From CAZJYI01 sp964550025 (GTDB taxonomy: Bacteria; Verrucomicrobiota; Kiritimatiellia; UBA8416; CAYOBW01): DNA of 42,726 nt. Of this stretch, positions 1 to 9,387 are shown in pieces. Position numbers and translations under genes: made by a program. The notes below the pieces were generated by a model. It worked only from the letters and a program-made list of their open reading frames with translations, had not been told where the DNA came from and ran no database searches. Within the stretch, counting starts at the first letter, position 1; each line of letters opens with the position of its first letter. The stretch spans positions 1 to 42,726 of the forward strand of contig CAZJYI010000099.1 of assembly GCA_964550025.1 (NCBI GenBank). Reading direction: 5' to 3'.

Positions 1-2766
1 GACGTGGATGAGTGGCAGCAGCATTTTCGGAATGCGGACAATAACGCTGTAGCACAGGATGATCGTGTCGGCCCGCCGCACCGTTTCAGGTGGATCGCCG
101 ATCCCGAGTGGTCACGCGCCCATCTGAATCTCCCGTCGATCAACAGCATGGTCTCTGCCGGCGGGCGGTTGTTCACCATCGAGGACTGGGCCTCAACCGA
201 ACTCCCGTCCCTGCCCGGGCAGTTTTCGCTGATAGCCCGGGATGCTTTCAACGGGATTGTCCTCTGGCGCTATCCTCTCCCCGACTGGCAGCCTGTGAAC
301 TGCTACGTCAAGTTCACGCCGATCCAGCTGCAGCGGCAGCTGGCAGCGGTTGGTGACAGAGTCTATTGCACGCCCGGGCTGAATGCGCCGGTCACGGTGT
401 TTGATGCGAAGACAGGTGCGATTCTCAAGACATATGAAGGTACCGCGGACACACAGGAATTTGTCTATCACGACAAGACTCTCTACATCGTGAAGGGTGA
501 CCCGACAGACACGAGGTATGTCGGGCGTTGGCTGGGCAAATCACATGCAGACACTGCGTTCCCTCAGGGAGCCTACGGTCCGGTGATCCGGAGCAAGGCT
601 GAAGCACAGAGTTCCATCATGGCTGTTGACTGCGTATCAGGAAAGACGCTCTGGAAGACAGGAAGCGGAACGATGGCGGGGTACCGGGGCGGCAGTGTGG
701 GGGTGTCCGGAGACAAGCTGGTCTTCTGTACCAGGTCGCAGTTGGTCTGCCTGAACCGCCGGGACGGAAAGCGGATCTGGAACGCGCCGGTCACGACCCG
801 ACTGAGCATGACACCGGGAGTAGGGGTGACCCTGATTCTCTCTGCCGACATGGTGTTCTGGGCCGACCTGAAGACAGTAGCGGCCCATTCCCTCAAGGAC
901 GGAAGACAGATTTGGGCTGATGTCCTGGGCAGCGCCAAAGTAAGCCCCGCCGACCAGGACGGCGTGGAGAAGACCAACGCCACCCGCATGGGGCATTTCA
1001 AGGCTCCCGACCTCTACCTGGCCCAGGGAGTACTCTGGTCCCGATACAACCAACTCAAGAATGTAGGCTATGACCCCAAGACGGGCAAAGTCGTCAGTAA
1101 CCTGCCTCAGACGATGAACAAACCCATGGGGCATGACCGCTGTTACCGGCACAGGGTTACAGAGAAGTACTACATCAACTCGGCAACCGGCGGATCGGAT
1201 TTTCTGAAGTTCGACGGCTCAGGCGAGTTTCCCAATCCATGGGTCCGCAGCACCTGCGGCATCGGCTATCTCCCCTGCAACGGTCTGTTGTACGTCGGCC
1301 CGGAGGCCTGTTCCTGCAATAACCTCGTGCTGATGACAGCGATGAACGCGCTGGCAACCGATCCCACGCTGACAAAACCCGGAGAGTACGTCAAAGTGGA
1401 GACGAGGGAGCTGCTTGAGAAAGGCCCCGCCTACGGCACGGTGAATGCGCCGAAGGCAGAGCGGGCTTTCTGGCCCACGCATCGCGGGAACACGGCGCGC
1501 GGCGGATTCACTCCACAAACCCTATCTCCAGATCTCAAGCCCAGGTGGAGGATCAAGGTAGAAGCCAGGGCCAGCGCTCCGGTCATCGCCGAGGAAAAGG
1601 TGTTCGTGGCGGATGTCGACGCCTTTGCCGTGTGTGCGCTGTCGGTTGACGATGGACGCGAGTTGTGGCGTTACGCTACCGGATCTCGTGTAGACTCGGC
1701 ACCTACCTATCACAAAGGCATGTTGTTGTTCGGGTCGCGTGACGGTTGGCTGTATTGTCTCAGGGCATCCGATGGCACCCTTGCATGGCGTTTCAAAGAC
1801 CTGCCCGACCGCTTGATCTCTGCCTACGGAAGGTTGGAGTCAGCCTGGCCCGTATCCGGCAGCGTGCTTGTGCAGAACGATAGGGTCTATTTCGGCGCCG
1901 GCCGAAACTCGTTCCTGGACGGCGGCATTTTTCTCTATGCGCTTGAACCCGCCACTGGAGAAGTGCTTCACAGAACGCGCCTGGTCGGGCCCTACGGTCC
2001 CGATGGGTTCCCCGTGATGAACTCGAAGACCGGCGCTCACGGGATCCAGGGCGCGAAGAACGATGTCCTGTCGGGCAACGGTGAACTGGTGTACCTGCGG
2101 CACAAGGTCTTCCAGAAGGATCTGACGAAGGTCAAGGACACGGACATCAAGACACCGCACCTGATGGCCGTCCCCGGTCTTCTTGAAGACATGCCTCATC
2201 ATAGGACCTTCTGGACCATTGACACCACCATCCGCTATGACATCCGTACCGGCCAGGGCGCCGTTCACGGGGACATACTGGTGATGGATTCGGAAAGGTA
2301 CTACCAGGTGACCGGCTACAAGCCCGGCCGAACCGGAGCGTTCAATCCAAAGATCCGTGGCTACAACCTGTGCTCGGGTCTGATCGCGGACCTGGGCAAG
2401 CGTCGGCCACCAGCAAGGAAGAGCGCGAAGAAGGGCAAGGGCAAGGGAGCAAAGACACCTCAACCGAAGGCCCCGGCACGCTACCAATGGTCGGCGGGCA
2501 TTCCGGTGACCGGCAAGGCGATGTTGCTGGCCGACAAGGCACTCTTCATCGCAGGCACACCTGTGACCTTTCCACAGGACGACCTGTCAAAAGCCTATGA
2601 CGGCCGTATGGGCGGCGTACTCTGGGTCGCGTCTGCAGAAGACGGAAGAAAGCTCGGCGAGCTCAAGCTGGATGCTCCCCCCTCCTGGGACAGCCTCGCA
2701 GCAGCCGACGGTAAGCTCTTCATGAGCCTGGAGGACGGAAGCGTTGTCTGCTTGGAAGGAGAGTAG
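1..2766 (+). CDS. PQQ-like beta-propeller repeat protein (5' end outside window)
   Basis: The frame is open to the left edge, so the true start and any signal peptide lie outside the window; at least 920 residues are visible. Blades of the quinoprotein/BamB type recur (for example AVDCVSGKTLWKTGSG, ALSVDDGRELWRYATG and CLRASDGTLAWRFKDL), grouped in two propeller-like halves around residues 50-430 and 500-740. A Lys/Pro/Ala-rich low-complexity linker follows near residues 800-825, then a short final blade. Such proteins are usually exported scaffolds or dehydrogenase-like propellers; no haem or metal motif that would indicate a quinoprotein dehydrogenase was recognised. It converges on tex with a gap of only about 30 bp. 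The fold is well supported; the substrate is unknown. Confidence 0.85.
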   Translation, partial: DVDEWQQHFRNADNNAVAQDDRVGPPHRFRWIADPEWSRAHLNLPSINSMVSAGGRLFTIEDWASTELPSLPGQFSLIARDAFNGIVLWRYPLPDWQPVNCYVKFTPIQLQRQLAAVGDRVYCTPGLNAPVTVFDAKTGAILKTYEGTADTQEFVYHDKTLYIVKGDPTDTRYVGRWLGKSHADTAFPQGAYGPVIRSKAEAQSSIMAVDCVSGKTLWKTGSGTMAGYRGGSVGVSGDKLVFCTRSQLVCLNRRDGKRIWNAPVTTRLSMTPGVGVTLILSADMVFWADLKTVAAHSLKDGRQIWADVLGSAKVSPADQDGVEKTNATRMGHFKAPDLYLAQGVLWSRYNQLKNVGYDPKTGKVVSNLPQTMNKPMGHDRCYRHRVTEKYYINSATGGSDFLKFDGSGEFPNPWVRSTCGIGYLPCNGLLYVGPEACSCNNLVLMTAMNALATDPTLTKPGEYVKVETRELLEKGPAYGTVNAPKAERAFWPTHRGNTARGGFTPQTLSPDLKPRWRIKVEARASAPVIAEEKVFVADVDAFAVCALSVDDGRELWRYATGSRVDSAPTYHKGMLLFGSRDGWLYCLRASDGTLAWRFKDLPDRLISAYGRLESAWPVSGSVLVQNDRVYFGAGRNSFLDGGIFLYALEPATGEVLHRTRLVGPYGPDGFPVMNSKTGAHGIQGAKNDVLSGNGELVYLRHKVFQKDLTKVKDTDIKTPHLMAVPGLLEDMPHHRTFWTIDTTIRYDIRTGQGAVHGDILVMDSERYYQVTGYKPGRTGAFNPKIRGYNLCSGLIADLGKRRPPARKSAKKGKGKGAKTPQPKAPARYQWSAGIPVTGKAMLLADKALFIAGTPVTFPQDDLSKAYDGRMGGVLWVASAEDGRKLGELKLDAPPSWDSLAAADGKLFMSLEDGSVVCLEGE

Positions 2767-2796
2767 GCCAGTCCGGAACGATTGGAACACCGTCAC

Positions 2797-5037
2797 CTAC
2801 AGGTCGCCGAACGGGTTGTTCGTGAAGGCTTGGGACCGGCGGGTTGGGCGGGGCCGATCGTCTCGCCGTTTCCCGGTATCGGCGGAGGGCGGAACGCCAT
2901 CCCGACCGCTCTTCATCGATAGGGCAATGCGCTTGCGTTCGAGGTCTACCTCCAGCACGGTGACGGTGACCTTTTGGTTCACCTTTACGACATCGGCGGG
3001 GTCGTTCACGAAGCGGTCGGCCAGTTGGCTGATATGGACGAGTCCGTCCTGGTGTGCGCCAATATCCACGAAAGCGCCGAAACGGGTCACGTTGGTGACA
3101 ATTCCGGGGAGCTTCATGCCGGCCTTCACGTCATCGATTGAGCGGACCTCCTCGGCAAACGAAAAGGCCTCGAATGTCTTGCGCGGGTCCCTGCCGGGCT
3201 TGTCCAGCTCCCGCACGATATCCTGCAGTGTCGGCATACCGACATCATCGGTTACATACTGTTCAAGCCTTACCTTCCGGCGCAGATCCTTGTCGCCCAT
3301 GAGCTCTCTGACGCTGCAGCCAAGGTCCCCGGCAATTCTGTCGACCAGCCTGTAGCGTTCCGGATGTACGGCACTGCGGTCGAGAGGGTTCCTCGCGTCG
3401 CGAATGCGCAGGAAACCGGCCGCCTGTTCGTAGGCCTTGGCGCCCAGGCGGGACACTTTCTTCAACTGGGCGCGGCTCTTGAACGGGCCGTTCTCGTTGC
3501 GGTGCTCGACGATATTTGCGGCAAGCGCGGGACCCAGCCCGGAAACGTAGGAGAGTAGCTGCTTACTGGCCGTATTGAGCTCCACACCAACCTGGTTCAC
3601 GCAGCTCATGACAACATCATCAAGCGACTTCTTGAGTTTCGTCTGGTCAACGTCATGTTGGTACTGGCCCACCCCGATGGCTTTCGGGTCGATCTTCACG
3701 AGCTCGGAGAGCGGATCCATCAGGCGACGGCCGATCGAGACGGCGCCACGCACCGTGATGTCCTTGTCCGGAAACTCATCGCGAGCGGCCTCGGAGGCAG
3801 AGTAGACCGAAGCCCCGCTTTCGTTGACCATGACAACCGGGACCCTATCCGCAATGGGGAGTGCCCGGACAAAGGCCTCCGTCTCACGACTGGCCGTCCC
3901 GTTTCCGATGGCAATGGCTTCGACGTTGAACTTCTTGCAGAGGCCGACAATGACTTCGGCCGCCTGTTTGGCCAATCGTTCGCCCGACGTAATGTGTACG
4001 GCGGTGTTGACCAGGAGCTTGCCCTGCCTGTCGAGGCAGACGGTCTTGCACCCGGTCCGATAGGCGGGGTCGAGAGCCAGCGTCGTCTTCTGTCCGAGCG
4101 GGGCGGCCATCATGAGCTCGCGCAAGTTTGCAGCAAAAACGCCAATGGCCTCGGAGTCGCATCTTTCGCGAAGTCGCGTTCGGTATTCCGCCTCCATGGA
4201 CGGTGAGGTCAGGCGTTTGTAGGCGTCTTCGGCGGCCAGCTCAACCTGCTGCGACGCGGGAGACGCAGAGGTTACGAAACGTCTCTTCAGGATGTCCAGG
4301 GCCTCCGGATCGGGCGGCCTGATCTTGAGCGTGAGCACACCTTCCTTCTCGCCCCTGAACATGGCAAGTATGCGATGACCGGCGGCGGCTTCTGCGTTCT
4401 CGTGCCAATCGAAGTAGTCTCGATACTTGGAACCCTCTTCCTTCACGCCCTTCCGGACGGAGCACCCGATGTCGGCTCTCTCTTCGAAAAGGTGACGAAT
4501 CTCGCCACGTGCGCCGGCGTCCTCGTTGATCCATTCGGCAATAATGTCGCGGGCGCCCGCCAGCGCCTCGTCGGCGTCGGCAACCTCCAGGTCGGCATTG
4601 ACAAATGTCCCGGCGTCTTTGACGGGATCCACGCCGGCGGCCTGGCCGAAGAGGGAAAGGGCCAGCGGCTCCAGGCCCTTCTCGCGCGCGATGCCGGCAC
4701 GCGTGCGCCGCTTCGGGCGATATGGCAGATAGATGTCTTCCAGAGTCGTGAGGTTGTCGGCCCCGTCGACCGCCAGCTCCAGCTCAGCAGTGAGCAGATC
4801 GCGTTCGGCCAGGGACTTCAGGATCTTCTTCTTGCGGTTATCCAGCTCGCCAAAGCGTTCCAACCCGTCGCGGATAGCCGCGATCTGAACCTCGTCCAGT
4901 TGTCCGGTCTTCTCTTTCCGGTAGCGCGCGATGAAGGGAACGGTGGCGCCGTCCGCCAGCAGGGCTGCCGTGGCTTCCACCTGGCTGGACGCGATGTTGA
5001 GCAGGGCCGAGATCTTGCGGGCATGGTCATCGTTCAT
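2797..5037 (-). CDS. tex: Tex family RNA-binding transcription accessory protein
   Basis: A 746-residue protein matching the Tex/Spt6-like architecture over its whole length. The N-terminal helical region contains the family hallmark FIARYRKEKTGQLDE (about residues 35-50). A YqgF/RNase H-like core begins near residue 318 (LALDPAYRTGCK). Tandem helix-hairpin-helix motifs lie around 482-545 (SYVSGLGPALAANIVEHR and the following KVSRLGAKAYE). A C-terminal S1 domain covers about 637-708 (FGAFVDIGAHQDGLVHIS). Tex binds nucleic acid and is implicated in transcription and RNA turnover. The length is typical and the gene looks intact, ending in a basic tail. It starts at ATG 5037 with GGAGG upstream and is transcribed away from the cytochrome gene at 5254. 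Confidence 0.95.
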   Translation of the reverse strand: MNDDHARKISALLNIASSQVEATAALLADGATVPFIARYRKEKTGQLDEVQIAAIRDGLERFGELDNRKKKILKSLAERDLLTAELELAVDGADNLTTLEDIYLPYRPKRRTRAGIAREKGLEPLALSLFGQAAGVDPVKDAGTFVNADLEVADADEALAGARDIIAEWINEDAGARGEIRHLFEERADIGCSVRKGVKEEGSKYRDYFDWHENAEAAAGHRILAMFRGEKEGVLTLKIRPPDPEALDILKRRFVTSASPASQQVELAAEDAYKRLTSPSMEAEYRTRLRERCDSEAIGVFAANLRELMMAAPLGQKTTLALDPAYRTGCKTVCLDRQGKLLVNTAVHITSGERLAKQAAEVIVGLCKKFNVEAIAIGNGTASRETEAFVRALPIADRVPVVMVNESGASVYSASEAARDEFPDKDITVRGAVSIGRRLMDPLSELVKIDPKAIGVGQYQHDVDQTKLKKSLDDVVMSCVNQVGVELNTASKQLLSYVSGLGPALAANIVEHRNENGPFKSRAQLKKVSRLGAKAYEQAAGFLRIRDARNPLDRSAVHPERYRLVDRIAGDLGCSVRELMGDKDLRRKVRLEQYVTDDVGMPTLQDIVRELDKPGRDPRKTFEAFSFAEEVRSIDDVKAGMKLPGIVTNVTRFGAFVDIGAHQDGLVHISQLADRFVNDPADVVKVNQKVTVTVLEVDLERKRIALSMKSGRDGVPPSADTGKRRDDRPRPTRRSQAFTNNPFGDL

Positions 5038-5183
5038 GGTGCGGGAGCTTCCTCCAGAGGTCGTACGTCACGTGAGGCCAAGGACGATAGTGCACTGGGT
5101 GAGCGGGGCAAAGGAGAAAGTGCGATCAATCCTCCACACGGAGACGCCAGTCCTACCCGCGAATCGTGCCCCCACGGCTCCCC

Positions 5184-5211
5184 TTGACGTCGCCGTTTCA
5201 CGCGGTATGGT
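5184..5211 (+). promoter_or_regulatory. Sigma-70-type promoter of the first HzsA-related gene
   Basis: TTGACG (5184-5189) and TATGGT (5206-5211) are separated by exactly 16 bases and stand about 42 bp before the ATG at 5254. An AGGGGA ribosome binding site lies just before the start. Recognised by eye from consensus only. Confidence 0.5.
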
Positions 5212-5253
5212 TGTTGTCCGAAAAGGGGTCACAACCACGCGACAGGGGACTAC

Positions 5254-8200
5254 ATGCATCCGTTTGCTTACAAGATGGGAATCGCCGCACTCCTCTACGT
5301 CTGTGCGGCCGGCGTTGCACCGGGTATCGAGAGATCGTGGTGGTACACCACGAGAGACCCTGGTGATAACTGGGAGAAGACCGACACCGAGTGCGGCGAA
5401 GGTTGGAAGAGCGGCAAAGGCGGCTTTGGGAGGAAAGGGACCCCCGGCGGCAGGATCGGGACCGAGTGGCGGACACCCGATATCTGGCTGAGAGGCGAGT
5501 ACGTGCTCAAGAACCCCAGAGACCTTGCGAAGCTCTCTCTCGAGGTGTGCCACGACGAGGACTTCGAGGTCTACATCAACGGGGTCCTCGCGGCCAACGC
5601 CAGGGGTCATATCAAGGACTACAGGCTCTTCCCCATCAGCCCCGAAGCACGGAGGGCCTTCAAGGAGGGAACGAACACTATCGCGGTTCATTGCCACCAG
5701 ACCACCGGCGGGCAGTATATCGACGTGGGATTCACCACCGAAAGGAAGGCCACGGTTTCCAGGAGGAATACGGGAAGGCGACCGGAACCGGTGCCGGAAG
5801 TGAAGACCACCTACGCGACGAAGGCGACCTGGCGGGAGACGATGCTCGCCGTCCGCGAAACCACGCTCGCCGCAGGCACGAAAGCGGACATGGCCTACGG
5901 TTCCGCCGTTCTGCGCCGGGCATGGGCGGACTTTCCCCGCCAGGCCGACTGGTTCATGCAGGACAGTGCGGGAAAGAAGCCCGAGTGGAGGAACGGGTTC
6001 GCGGACGGCAAGGGCGATTACACGGCCTACCTTCAGCCGAACCGCGATGCGTCTCTCGAGAGAGCGCTGGTGGAGAGAGTGCTCCCGGAATGCGGCGCCC
6101 GAAAGGACGCGCTTGGACGCCGGCTGGCGTCCCTGGTCGCGAGCAAGGCGGGGCCGGAAGACAGGCGGTGGCTTGAGCTCTACGTCCTCTGCTGCACCGT
6201 CCGCCGCGCCGGGCGACTTCGACCGCTTCTGGACAAGACAGGAGAGGTCCTCTTCGTCCGGCACCACAACATGGGCAGCGGCTTCTTCGCCTACACCGAG
6301 TACACCCAGTGGAAGGGCAACATCCACGGGGGACTGTTCAGCCTGGATCTGTCTCCGGAGGCTGAACCTGACGGCACATTTGCGCAACCGCGCGTGCTCA
6401 TCTCCACGGAGACCAACGGCAGCACGATACGCGACCCCGCGCTATCCTACGACGCAAAGCGCCTCCTGTTCGCATGGCGAAAAGGTGGCACAGACAGGTA
6501 CTACAAGATCTATGAGCGAGACCTTGCATCGGGCACAGACCGGTTGATCACGGGTGCGGACACGTACGGCGCCAGCTACGACCCCGTGTACCTTCCCAAT
6601 CGGAACATTCTGTTCGCCTCCAGTCGCGTTGTGCAGTCGGTCGATTGTGCGGGGCCCGATGTCAGCAACTTCTTCATCTGCGACAAAGACGGCAGGTATG
6701 CGCGGCGCGTGGGCTTCGACCAGGTTCACACGCTGTGGCCGACCGTGCTGGATGACGGGCGGATCGTCTATATGCGCTGGGACTACAATGACCGGTCGCA
6801 GATCTACACCCAACCGCTCTTCCAGATGAACCAGGACGGCACGGCGCAGACCGAGTACTACGGGAACAACTCGTTCTCGCCGACGACCTGTTTCCACCCG
6901 CGCGGGGTCCCGGGAACAACCAAGGTTATGTGCGCGATCGGCGGACACCACAATCCGCAGTGCGGGAAGCTGGCCGTCATCGACAACAGCAAGGGCCGGC
7001 AGGAGCTCGAGGGCGTCATCGAGATCCCGACCGGCAGGAAGCCCCCCTACCCGAGAAGAGACGCCTACGCGCAGGAGGGCGACCAGTACTGCTATCCGTT
7101 CCCGCTGGATGAGGAATCGCTGCTGGTGAGCTATGATCCCATTGCCTACTACGCCAGGCGCGGCCGCTGGAACAACAAGGATGCCATGCGGTTCCACCTC
7201 TACTACATGACGGCGGACGGCAAGCGCGAAGTACTGGCCGCGGACTCCCGCATATCCTCCTTTGAGCCGACACCGGTCATACCCAGGACGGTCCCGCACA
7301 TACGGCCTTCCGTCGTGGACCACCGCAAGACGACGGGAACGTACGTCCTGCAGGACATCTACCGGGGGCCGGGACTCAAGGGCATCCCGCGCGGGACCAT
7401 CAAGAAGCTGCGCGTGATCGAACTCAGGTTCCGCGAGATGAGCATCGGCGCCAACAACAGCAGCGGGAAGGGCGGCGGCGCAACCGTCGTTACGCCCATC
7501 GCAGTGGGCACGGGCACGTGGGATGTGAAGGTCATTCTCGGCGATGCGACGGTGTACGAAGACGGGTCGGCCATGTTCGCGGTCCCGTCCAAGACACCGG
7601 TCTACTTCCAGGCGCTCAACGAGAAGAACCAGGCCGTCCAGACCATGCGGACCTGGTCTACGCTGATGCCGGGCGAGAGCTTCTCCTGCGTCGGGTGTCA
7701 CGAGAACAAGAGCGACACACCCGAAGCTCCGGGCACCACGAGCATCGCGATGCGAAAAGGCGTCGAAACGCTGAAGCCCTTCTACGGTGAACCGCGCGGC
7801 TTCAGCTTCCCGAAAGAGATCCAGCCGATCCTGGACAAGCACTGCGTCAAATGCCATCGCGAGGACGGGGAGAAGAAGGCCCGCGAGTACGTGTTGACCG
7901 GCGCCCCGGTCAGCGACTCAAGGGCCAAGCGCAACTGGTTCCGGTCATACCTCACCCTCACGGCCGCCCCCACCGACGGGCGTACCAGCGAAAGGGCGCG
8001 CGGCAAGGCGAACGAGATTGTCAACTGGATCAACAACTCCTCGGAGCCGACGATGATCCCGCCCATGTACGGGGGCTCGACGAAGAGCAAGCTGATCACG
8101 ATGTGCGAAGAAGGACACAGCAAAACCCGGCTCTCGCGGGAAGAACTCGACAAGCTCAACGCCTGGATCGACCTCGTGATCCCCTTCTGCGGCGACTACG

Positions 8201-8331
8201 TCGAAGCCAACGCCTGGAACGAGGGTGAGCAGAAGAGGGCCGCCGATCGCCTGGCGCTCAACGCGCAGATGCGCAAGATCGACGAGAAGAACGTTGCCGA
8301 GTATGTCCGGTCGCGGGTCGCCGTGCCATGA
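5254..8331 (+). CDS. HzsA-related exported cytochrome-like protein with two CxxCH motifs
   Basis: A 1025-residue protein opening with a hydrophobic signal-like segment (residues about 8-25). Residues about 35-165 resemble a galactose-binding or glycosyl-hydrolase-2 type beta sandwich (VYINGVLAANARGHIKDY). A TolB/WD-like propeller follows (about 320-620, with ALSYDAKRLLFAW and VLDDGRIVYMRWDYND). The C-terminal part has two c-type haem motifs, CVGCH at 812-816 and CVKCH at 864-868. This arrangement is that of the HzsA-related family, named for the alpha subunit of anammox hydrazine synthase. No beta or gamma partner is seen here, so hydrazine synthesis should not be inferred; a periplasmic redox or substrate-binding role is more cautious. 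The ATG at 5254 follows AGGGGA. A second member of the family begins at 9388. Confidence 0.85.
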   Translation: MHPFAYKMGIAALLYVCAAGVAPGIERSWWYTTRDPGDNWEKTDTECGEGWKSGKGGFGRKGTPGGRIGTEWRTPDIWLRGEYVLKNPRDLAKLSLEVCHDEDFEVYINGVLAANARGHIKDYRLFPISPEARRAFKEGTNTIAVHCHQTTGGQYIDVGFTTERKATVSRRNTGRRPEPVPEVKTTYATKATWRETMLAVRETTLAAGTKADMAYGSAVLRRAWADFPRQADWFMQDSAGKKPEWRNGFADGKGDYTAYLQPNRDASLERALVERVLPECGARKDALGRRLASLVASKAGPEDRRWLELYVLCCTVRRAGRLRPLLDKTGEVLFVRHHNMGSGFFAYTEYTQWKGNIHGGLFSLDLSPEAEPDGTFAQPRVLISTETNGSTIRDPALSYDAKRLLFAWRKGGTDRYYKIYERDLASGTDRLITGADTYGASYDPVYLPNRNILFASSRVVQSVDCAGPDVSNFFICDKDGRYARRVGFDQVHTLWPTVLDDGRIVYMRWDYNDRSQIYTQPLFQMNQDGTAQTEYYGNNSFSPTTCFHPRGVPGTTKVMCAIGGHHNPQCGKLAVIDNSKGRQELEGVIEIPTGRKPPYPRRDAYAQEGDQYCYPFPLDEESLLVSYDPIAYYARRGRWNNKDAMRFHLYYMTADGKREVLAADSRISSFEPTPVIPRTVPHIRPSVVDHRKTTGTYVLQDIYRGPGLKGIPRGTIKKLRVIELRFREMSIGANNSSGKGGGATVVTPIAVGTGTWDVKVILGDATVYEDGSAMFAVPSKTPVYFQALNEKNQAVQTMRTWSTLMPGESFSCVGCHENKSDTPEAPGTTSIAMRKGVETLKPFYGEPRGFSFPKEIQPILDKHCVKCHREDGEKKAREYVLTGAPVSDSRAKRNWFRSYLTLTAAPTDGRTSERARGKANEIVNWINNSSEPTMIPPMYGGSTKSKLITMCEEGHSKTRLSREELDKLNAWIDLVIPFCGDYVEANAWNEGEQKRAADRLALNAQMRKIDEKNVAEYVRSRVAVP

Positions 8332-8340
8332 CCACGAGGG

Positions 8341-8460
8341 CTACCGGGCGGCGACACAGTAGTACTCGACACCCAGCCGATCGCCCGACTCGGCCGAATC
8401 GGATACCCGTGTCCAACCCGCATGCGACAGGGCTGTTCGGCTTGGCTTGTTGCTCTTCAT
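8341..8460 (-). CDS. Small 39-residue ORF, translationally coupled
   Basis: This minus-strand ORF reads ATG at 8460 to TAG at 8341. Its ATG overlaps the TGA of the 102-codon ORF upstream as ATGA, and GGGAG stands 7 bases before the ATG, so both signals support translation. The peptide begins MKSNKPSRTALSHAGWTR and ends GVEYYCVAAR. It is soluble-looking, with one cysteine near the end and no membrane segment or recognised motif. Its stop lies just beyond the end of the HzsA-related gene on the other strand. I do not recognise a family. The case for a real gene rests on the coupling and the ribosome binding site, not on homology. Confidence 0.45.
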   Translation of the reverse strand: MKSNKPSRTALSHAGWTRVSDSAESGDRLGVEYYCVAAR

Positions 8461-8765
8461 CGTGTGTCTCCCGCCTCTCCTGCGGAGCTTCTTTCCACGC
8501 GCTGCCAGACCGTGTGTTCCACGAGTCCGTGGCGTTTGAGCGCGTTCGCGAGACGCAGCCCCGGCTCGCTGCGTCCGGTTGACCCGTCCCGGGATCGGCG
8601 GCGAATGTGCACGGCCAGCTCCGTTTCGATCCCGGCCCGGGTGTACACGTCAACCGACTGCCCGCGGGGGTGGTCGCCCTCGCTGATCTCCTGGTGAATC
8701 TGCTCGCCGAGAGCGTGCAGCGGCGCGCCGACCGACCGCAGCTGAATGCTTTCCAGCACTGTCAT
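8457..8765 (-). CDS. Conserved-looking hypothetical protein, 102 aa
   Basis: ATG at 8765 is preceded on the minus strand by GAGGTGG at good spacing. The product begins MTVLESIQLRSVGAPLHAL, has a basic middle, then a segment of alternating hydrophobics (GLRLANALKRHGLVEHTVW) and an acidic/polar tail. No signal peptide or catalytic motif is visible and no family is named with confidence. It overlaps the next minus-strand ORF by ATGA, indicating a two-gene unit. Its start codon abuts the point where the sigma-54 activator remnant on the opposite strand begins, so this pair may have replaced the front of that regulator. Confidence 0.5.
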   Translation of the reverse strand: MTVLESIQLRSVGAPLHALGEQIHQEISEGDHPRGQSVDVYTRAGIETELAVHIRRRSRDGSTGRSEPGLRLANALKRHGLVEHTVWQRVERSSAGEAGDTR

Positions 8766-9184
8766 GCCGCCACCACCTCAACCCCATCGGCCACATGACC
8801 AAGCAGGCGCAGGTCCGGCTGGCCCCCGGTGCGATGGAAACGCTCATGGCATACGATTGGCCGGGGAACGTCCGCGAGCTGGAGAACGTCATCGAACGCG
8901 CCATGATTCTCCATAGGGGCGCGCCCTTGCGGTTTGACGAGCTGGGCGGTACGCTGACGCTGCCCTCTCCCGATACCGGATCCGAACCCAACGGCGGCGA
9001 GACAGCCCTCGAGTTGGACGCGGTTGTGGCGTCGCATATCAGGCGGGTCCTTCGCATGACGAAAGGCAAGATCCATGGACCGGGGGGCGCCGCGGAGGCT
9101 CTGGCGGTGAACGCGAACACACTGCGCTACCGGATGGGAAAGCTGGGGATTCCCTTCCGGAAACGGGAGGTCGGTGGCCGGTGA
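8766..9184 (+). pseudogene. C-terminal remnant of a sigma-54-dependent (NtrC-family) activator
   Basis: Only the end of the AAA+ domain and the DNA-binding domain remain. Similarity starts near 8768 with RHHLN, then GAMETLMAYDWPGNVRELENVIERA, the near-invariant family segment (split here as MAYDWPGNVREL and ENVIERA in adjacent residues). A Fis-type helix-turn-helix lies at the end (GAAEALAVNANTLRYRMGKLGI region). Walker A, the GAFTGA loop, Walker B and any receiver domain are missing, although intact members are usually 320-500 residues. No ribosome binding site precedes the first ATG at 8795. The truncation coincides with the start of the minus-strand ORF pair. The fragment could at most bind DNA; it cannot activate sigma-54 polymerase. 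Confidence 0.8.
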
Positions 9185-9189
9185 CCCGT

Positions 9190-9240
9190 TATCGGTGATC
9201 GGTCCGAGACCTCGCCACTGATAGCCGATAACTGATCACT
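9190..9240. repeat. Imperfect inverted repeat in an intergenic region
   Basis: The stretch contains GTTATCGGTGATCGGT followed about 20 bases later by ACTGATAGCCGATAAC, partly complementary arms of mixed GATCGG/CCGAT units. It separates the activator remnant from the promoter of the next gene. It could form a hairpin or be a decayed dispersed repeat; no U-run typical of a terminator follows. Confidence 0.4.
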
Positions 9241-9324
9241 GTCGCGCGGGCCGTCGTCCGGGCGGGCGGAAGCGCACGAGCTCCAGCCGGTGGAATGCTA
9301 CGCCGTTTCGTGATTCCTTAATCA

Positions 9325-9353
9325 TTGACGTCGCGGCGCTCTGACCCTATCTC
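9325..9353 (+). promoter_or_regulatory. Sigma-70-like promoter of the second HzsA-related gene
   Basis: TTGACG (9325-9330) and TATCTC (9348-9353) are spaced by 17 bases, with a GGGGAG ribosome binding site at 9371 and ATG at 9388. The -35 box equals that of the first HzsA-related gene; the -10 box is weaker. Confidence 0.4.
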
Positions 9354-9387
9354 CCCTGCCAACGATCGAAGGGGAGACTGCCGGTCC

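Noticed and set aside
6442..7857. 471-codon minus-strand frame inside the HzsA-related gene
   Set aside because: Shadow frame without motif or ribosome binding site; the plus-strand gene has propeller and haem motifs.
5254..8331. Hydrazine synthase of an anammox organism
   Set aside because: Only HzsA-like architecture is present, without HzsB/HzsC or other anammox genes; the family is widespread outside anammox bacteria.
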